A stretch of DNA of 64,000 nt from Panicum virgatum (Eukaryota; Streptophyta; Magnoliopsida; Poales; Poaceae): NCBI RefSeq assembly GCF_016808335.1, contig NC_053143.1, positions 52,049,441 through 52,113,440 of the forward strand. The letters are read 5' to 3'. The translations under genes and the position numbers were made by a program. Of this stretch, positions 57,903-64,000 are shown one piece after another; the first letter of the stretch is position 1; each line of letters opens with the position of its first letter. Under the pieces are notes generated by a model, which saw only the letters and a program-made list of their open reading frames with translations, ran no database searches and was not told the origin of the DNA.

Positions 57903-58058
57903 AGGAAGAAGATTTCCGGCCTAGTTGCCGCTCCGTGGAGCCCACGCGGGTTCGGGCCGAGCGGCCCAAGAAGGAAATGTAAACGCGACATGTGGCGGCT
58001 AAAAAAAGATATTTAGATCTCAAAAAAAAAAAATGGAACCAGCAGGAGGGTGGAGCAC
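57903..58058 (+). repeat. dispersed repeat, copy B
   Basis: It matches copy A at 54966-55143 over GCCGCTCCGTGGAGCCCACG, CGGGTTCGGGCC, AGCGGCCCAAG and AGCAGGAGGGTGGAGCAC, with scattered substitutions and small indels. Confidence 0.75.
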
Positions 58059-58583
58059 ACACATATATATTTTAGGACCCCCGGCCCTCAAAAAAATATT
58101 TTTAGCAAGTCTAAAGATAATGGAAACCTAAGCAAGCATTATAGCATAATATGATGAATCAGTTAGTTTGAGTATCCTAATTGGAGGTCCAAAGATGAAA
58201 TTAAAGCACTAGAGTTTGATCTGATCCATCAATTAATTAGTGTCAGATCCTAATCAGATTGTCAACTACCGGGTGGCAGCGAAGTAGGATTCTTTTCAAG
58301 ACTAGCAAGACTCCACACACACACAAGGTATATTCTATAGCCGGCCACAAAATAGCAGTCCACATGGCGTGCTGTGATTTACCATCGTAATGCCCACGGT
58401 CACTAACACCCACGAGCCGAGCGTCCAGCGAGCCGAGCGGGATGATCATTGACGGCCTGGTAGTAATTAGCATATTCATGAGCCTTTAACTACCTGCGTA
58501 GCCCATGCTCTCTAATTGCGTTACCAATTCCTCCCGTTTTTTAGCTTCTGTAGTAGTAAAAAATCAGATTGAAAGCTTCCAAG
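58059..58583. other. upstream region of the FRS pseudogene
   Basis: AT-rich DNA with no recognised repeat or exon. It may contain the old promoter of the downstream gene. Confidence 0.35.
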
Positions 58584-61500
58584 ATGCAGCCTACTGAGCC
58601 AGCACTTTCATTCGATTCTAGTGCACCTGAAGGAGCTTTGGTTGTCATCAACGGCACGTCCGCCGCAGTACAACCTGCATCAGCAAGTGCTCCTACACCA
58701 ATGGCGCTCTCTCAGGAGACCATGGAGGTCTCGCCGTCGGCTCCGCAGGCGTCGCAGATGATGCATGGTGATGTTGCGTCCCCCTGCCTTGCAGATGTCG
58801 TAACCCCAAGGCTGATGACATGAAACGGAGTTGGCTCGATCGGGCAGGGCACATCCTGTCAATCTCTTGGGACTCCGACCAAGTTGCCAACTAGGACATT
58901 TCCACAAGCCGTATCACCGTCGATGATGATGACTCCTGATCCATATAAGATGTACATGCATGTAAGTTTTCTCCAACCAATTGATTTAGCTTAGTATTAA
59001 CTCTTGCAACAATATTATACTATAGTAACTTACGTTGATTAGTTTGATTCAATTTAATTTGAGTAAAATGCACTAGAGGTCCACCAACTTGTAAGGATGT
59101 GTCATTTAGGTCCACGAACTCTGAAAGTGTATTTTTAGGTCCATCAACTTGTAATTTGTGTCACTTAGGTCCATAAACTTTGAAATATAGGTCCATAAAC
59201 TCTGAAAATGTATTTTTGGGGTCCATAAACTTATAATTTGTACCACTTAAGTCCATAAACTCCAAAAGTGCATTTTTAGGTCCAGAAATTTTGTCCATGA
59301 CCAGTCGTGTGGCCATAGACGCACCCATAAAGGTCGCCTGGCTGTCCATGTATATCTTTCAACCACTCACCGAGAACCACTCTAGATTGACCCAGCTCTA
59401 ACGTCGGCACAATATTTTTCACCACAACTTCTGGCGCCACCATATCCGGCTACCCGCACCACGAAGAACATAATATCCCCTAGCACGGTACATATGTTGT
59501 TGAGTCTCTTGTGACATCCTCCACCTTTCCCAAGCCATCACCCCACCATTTCCACCCATATTACAGGATCATATCTAGATCTAAGCTTCCGAGTTCACTA
59601 ATGAAAGTCTATAAGCTCCCCATTAAATCCTAATACATGTCAATAACATCCGAAATAAATCTCCCATCCATCCTATCTCCTCTCCATATGCTCTTGATTC
59701 AAAATCGGAGCTCAAATTTCACTATGTAGGTGCGATATCAATGCATGAAGGCTAGGTGGAGGGGTGTGGACCTAGGTGACACAAATTACAAGTTTATGGA
59801 TCTAAAAATGGACTTTCAGAGTTTTTGGACTTATGTGACACAAATTATAAGTTTATGGACCCAAAAATGCAATTTCAAAGTTAACGGACCTAAGTGACAC
59901 CCTCTCACAAGTTGATGGACCTCTGGTGCATTTTACTCATTTAATTTTGTTTATGTCGGCTGCAAATGATGAAGGTACCAGGTTGATTAGGTTGTAGGTT
60001 TCAGATTTATTTTTGGATTCTTGATCTCTGTAATAGTCCATAATACCAGATGGCATAGGTGATTTACTTTTTTTTTTTGCATTACGTTTCTATCTCTATA
60101 GGCATTCAGTAGGCATGGTTCATTTATCCGAAATTTGGACAGGCCTCACCAGGCTGATTTACGTCAGGATTTAAGGTTCATAAACCATCCTAATCTAAAA
60201 TGTGCGTCAATCTAATTGTGTGACCATCCTTGCAGGATCCCCTGTTGCCTGCCGAAGTTGTCCCAAATGAAGATCTTCGTTTCGAGAGCAGCGCTGAAGC
60301 TTACAAGTTCTACTGCTACTATGCGGGCAAAGCGGGGTTTGATGTACGGAAGACAAGGACTAATAGAAAGACTGTTGCAGAGTTTTCATGCAATAAACAG
60401 GGCCATTGGGAATTCTATAAGCCTGATGAAGAGAGGACACGTGAGAAGATGTCAATGAGGTGTGAATGCAAGGCATTTGTGAAGGCTAAGAAGAACACTA
60501 AAAAGGGATATTGGTTCTTTGAGAGGATCAGGTTGGAGCACTCCCACCCATTGCATCCATCACCGCGACTAACACAGTTCATGAATGCACATAAGAACAA
60601 GGATCCGGTGATCATGGGAATTGTTGACAAGATGCAACATGCTGATGCATCCCACAATACCACAGTCAATTATTTATCAGATATGTATGGTGGTGTCCAG
60701 AACTTCACATTCACTGAGATGGACCTGAAAAACAGGTAATGTATATAATAAATATCTTGAGTGCATAATGATATAGTAATTATTTTATAATTGAAAATTG
60801 CAGTAACACATTCTCCACATTTTATAGGAGGGCTGCATCTGCAAGGTCGGAGAGGGAGAATGACATACCAAAGCTGATGGAATTCTTCAAGGAGATGAAG
60901 GCCCAAAATCCATACTTCTACGAGGAGGTGCAAGTGGATGAAAATAATGTGATAAAAAATGTATTTTGGAGTCATGCAAGCCAGCGGGCGGAATACAAGG
61001 ATTTTGGTGACGTGGTTACGTTTGACACCACTTATCGCACAAATATGTATAGCATGCCTCTAGCTATGTTTGTCGTTTCAAACCATCAACTTCAGAATGT
61101 AGTGTTTGGCCAAGCACTTCTGCACGACGAGAAAGCTGACACATTCGAGTGGCTGTTTAAAGCATTCAAGAACTGCATGTCAGGGAGTGAGGACCCACAA
61201 TGCATACTTACTGGTGAGAACAATAAAACAATGGTTTTGTCGTAATGACATGTCATCAACTATATACATAAAGTTTTTACTAACTCTGTGATCAACTTTG
61301 TGGCTCAGACCAGGACAGCTCTATGGCTGCTGCAATACCAAGGGTGTTTCCAAATACGTAACACAGGCTATGCCGATGGCACATGCTTAAGAAATACAGA
61401 GATGAGCTAAAGAAGCTGTACAAGGAGCATGAAGGTCTGAAGATCAAGCTCCTGACAGTGATAAATCACCCACTAACACCTATAGAGTTTGAGGCGGCAT

Positions 61501-62933
61501 GGAGTGAGCTGCTAACAGAGTATGGGATAGGAGAGAATGATGCTATAAATGGCATTTGGGAGTCCAGGCATCTGTGGGTTTCAGCCTATTTGAAGCCTCT
61601 GTACTGTGGGAGGATGACATCAACACAAAGGAGCGAGAGTGTGAACAAGGCAGTCAAAAAAGGGGTTTTGCAACGAGGAAGACATGCATGAGTAAATTTG
61701 CTCACAGGATGCTCGAGTTCATTCAACACACGAATCATGTCTCAGCTGGTGAAACACATTGTTCACAGGTACTGAAACCTTTGGTCCAGCATATAAACTT
61801 CTTTGTAGAAGCTAGTTTATGAGCTACCTTTTAGAAATGCGGTAACTGGTCATTAATTGTTGCTAATGAAACAGGCAGATAACTTTAGAGTGACATTGCA
61901 ACCATTCGACAAACAATTGAGCCGGGTATATACCCGTGCAGTGTTCAAGAAGTACCAGGAAACATACATATATAGTACTACATTCCGTATTGATCCCGAG
62001 GAAGGCAAGGCAAATAGTTACCTGGTAACCCACACTAATCAGTCCAAGGCATATTCGTGGTTTCATTATTCTTTCAAAGTGGAAGCTGATGTGAACGCAG
62101 GTGAATATACGTGTGAGTGCAAGACATGGGAACACACAGGTAAAAAAAAATTATACTTAGTTACATGTTAAATCATTGTCAGGAAGGAACACATGAATAG
62201 GCTAGAGCACAATTATCAATTTACAGTTTGTTTTATTACTGGTTAGTGATGGAAGTCAATGTTGTCTATTTCAGGCATGTTCTGTCCCCATCTGTTGAAA
62301 GTGTTCACGTATCTATAGATTACTAGTATACCTACAAAATATGTGCTGAAGAGGTATAGTAGGGATGCAAGGTTCTTCGTTATGTGGGACAGGCATGACA
62401 TAGTAACTATGGGTCCAAACTACACAACTAAGCAATCCAGAACAACAAAGCTAGTAGAACTCGCAATGGCTGCAGTGAGGGCGTGCTGTAGGTCAGCTAC
62501 AGGATTTGATAGAGGATGTGATGATCTAGCTGCATTAGCTACGTGGGCTGAGGCTATTCCAGGAGATTCTGGACCATCTCGAGTGGTGGAACATGAGAAT
62601 AACCAAAATGTGGAAAATGAAACTAGAGAGGGCTCTAGAGCACCCCAGATTGCAAATGATTCGCAAATATCAGATTATGCGCCGAAAGAGGTTAGAACAA
62701 AGGGTAGGAAGCGCGGGGCGCAACAAATTGATAATGGTGATGAAGGTACAACACAAGGCATCCGTGTTTGTAGCTACTGTGGAGGCAAGGGACACTATAT
62801 TACTGGATGCAAACTAAACCCAGACAATGCAGAAAAGCAAGCAAGCAAGGGGATGCGTGGCTTGATGGGACGGAAGAGAGGACGACCCCCCACTAAAAGG
62901 CATTTGGTGGAGGAGTTTGACGAAGCTGCATGA
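58584..62933 (+). pseudogene. FAR1-related (FRS) transposase-derived protein, disrupted
   Basis: FRS proteins are MULE-transposase-derived transcription factors. Clear exons: 60236-60735, 60828-61213, 61309-61768, 61875-62139, 62275-62933; phases agree across junctions. A possible first exon starts at ATG 58584, with a donor at 58962 after a stop in that frame. Exon 60236 carries the FAR1 DNA-binding domain (FYCYYAGKAGFDVRK, MRCECKAFVKAKK, EHSHPLHP). Exon 60828 starts the MULE transposase core (FDTTYRTNMYSMPLAMFV). Exon 61875 begins the zinc-binding SWIM motif YTCECKTWEHTG, completed by MFCPHLLKVF. The C-terminus has a CCHC knuckle (CSYCGGKGHYITGC) and an AT-hook-like RKRGRPP. Lesions: TAA at 61359-61361 (NT-stop-HRLCRWHM), frameshift near 61655-61663 (AAAAAAGGGG), TAG at 62316-62318. 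No product with all domains is possible. Confidence 0.85.
59061..59938. mobile_element. MULE-type non-autonomous element (878 bp) with 9-bp target-site duplication
   Basis: The left end GAGTAAAATGCACTAGAGGT and the right end (reverse complement GAGTAAAATGCACCAGAGGT) are inverted; about 30 of 32 terminal bases agree. ATTTAATTT flanks both ends (59052-59060 and 59939-59947). Nine bases is the Mutator duplication length. The arms are filled with repeated AGGTCCATAAACT-type motifs in opposite orientation on the two sides. There is no coding region. It lies in an intron of the FRS pseudogene, upstream of the exon at 60236. Confidence 0.88.
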
Positions 62934-64000
62934 GGTAGGCATTAGAATGGACATAATAATGGAGGCGCTAACAGTGGGCAAAGGCGATGATGTGTTTACT
63001 ATATTTTGCTTATTATATTGTACATGGTTTGTTCCTGCATGCACCTTATGATTTTGTTTAGTGTGCTGACTGGGAAATTCCTTTGGAATGAAAGGTTAAT
63101 CGATGTGCTCTTGTTAAATTCTTTGTATGTGTCACTCGTGGCGAAGTATTCATGTCCGCAGCGCACAGCGGCACACATATGGACCTTGTCTTCTACCTCG
63201 CTAGCACTTTATATTTAGCTCATCACCCTAATTATTGTCTCCTGATTACATAGGTGTATCACGTAGTTCAAGTAAAATGAGTCACCATAGTGCACTAATT
63301 CCGGTCAACAATAGTTTGTTAGTATGCCATTGTGACAACCATATGGCTAGAGTCAGTTAAATCCAGATTTTAGTAAATGGACATCATAATTATCGGAACA
63401 AGGTGTTTTATATTTCATCTTGGACTTTTCCAATTAATGTAAGTCATAGCTATCTCTTTGCCATCGTTATTGTATAACAAGTTAGGTAGATACTAGGAAA
63501 TAGACTATAATTATCAGATGAAGTTGAGAAGTAGTCATCAGATGAAGTTGAGAACTAAATATCAGTCAAAATTGACAAGTCACTTATAGTTATTGGTACC
63601 CGCAGGATGCATATTGGAGTAAACACACAGCATAGTTAACAGACTGAGTTAACAAGCACAGTGACTAAGTTATGGTAATTAGGCATCTTATTGCAGTAAC
63701 TTATAATACAAGGTAGTAGATTGGTACAGAATCATGATAATTAACATTGAAAAATAGTATTTCCATGCCATAGATATGGGCATAGTATTCTAGAATTTTT
63801 TTATAGATAACTATAATTACTCCAATACAGTAACTGACAACCCTGGGACAACTCAGTCTTGTCCTAGTGGGAAAAAATTGATAACAGACTTGTTCACTTG
63901 CACACATATTTCGACGATAATTTGGAGGAGACAGGAGGGTCACAGACGAGGCTTGTATGCTTCTAGTCCAGCAGTGAGCTTCTTGATAGTGTCCAGTGGA
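62934..64000. other. 3' flank of the FRS pseudogene, no gene recognised
   Basis: AT-rich DNA with short frames. A small imperfect repeat of ATCAGATGAAGTTGAGAA occurs at about 63514 and 63538. Confidence 0.4.

Noticed and set aside
1..64000. CRISPR array, prophage, bacterial operon or defence system
   Set aside because: The window is spliced plant nuclear DNA; no regular spacer array, Shine-Dalgarno-led gene clusters or phage genes were seen.

Overview
The window reads as plant nuclear DNA, most likely from a grass. Genes are split into many short exons with GT..AG introns, GC-rich first exons and promoters alternate with AT-rich introns, and the spaces between genes are filled with LTR, LINE, MITE, MULE and tRNA-derived remnants. 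There is no operon, CRISPR array or phage-like structure. The genus cannot be fixed from sequence alone. Five multi-exon genes could be rebuilt exon by exon with reading phase kept across every junction, plus one broken gene.

Layout. 1-2535: 3' end of a Ty1/copia retrotransposon with its 3' LTR. 2536-8800: a transposon-rich interval holding one orphan exon of a soluble inorganic pyrophosphatase, a solo LTR with target-site duplication (TSD), GC-rich stretches without a convincing gene, an orphan exon resembling the N-terminal region of Mutator-like (MULE) proteins, and a second solo LTR. 8800-12094: no gene seen. 12095-about 19200 (minus): NDX, nodulin homeobox protein, 16 coding exons. 19341-19980: tRNA-Asn-derived sequence and nested tandem duplications. 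20732-28815 (minus): SCC3/STAG cohesin subunit, 21 coding exons, with a solo LTR in one intron. 29128-30104: candidate inverted-repeat element. 30324-34268 (minus): class I vacuolar-type Na+/H+ antiporter (NHX), 13 exons. 37132-39896 (minus): kinesin-14 motor, 10 exons. 43640-45060: hAT-like repeat carrying a LINE insertion, then a foldback MITE. 46089-50557 (plus): multi-pass membrane protein of unrecognised function, 9 exons. 51000-58100: dense MITE, LINE and terminal-inverted-repeat DNA without a supported gene. 58584-62933 (plus): FAR1-related (FRS) gene broken by two stop codons and one frameshift, with a MULE-type element (9-bp TSD) in an intron.

How the genes relate. They are independent eukaryotic transcription units. 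NDX (homeobox DNA-binding protein) and SCC3 (cohesin) both act on chromatin, the kinesin on microtubules and NHX on ion balance, but I see no evidence that neighbourhood means joint function. Two introns, one in SCC3 and one in NHX, appear to use GC rather than GT donors. I found no convincing new molecular system. The most useful leads are the datable insertions with intact TSDs, the orphan exons, the inverted-repeat elements with GC-rich interiors, the unassigned membrane-protein family and the decayed transposase-derived gene.
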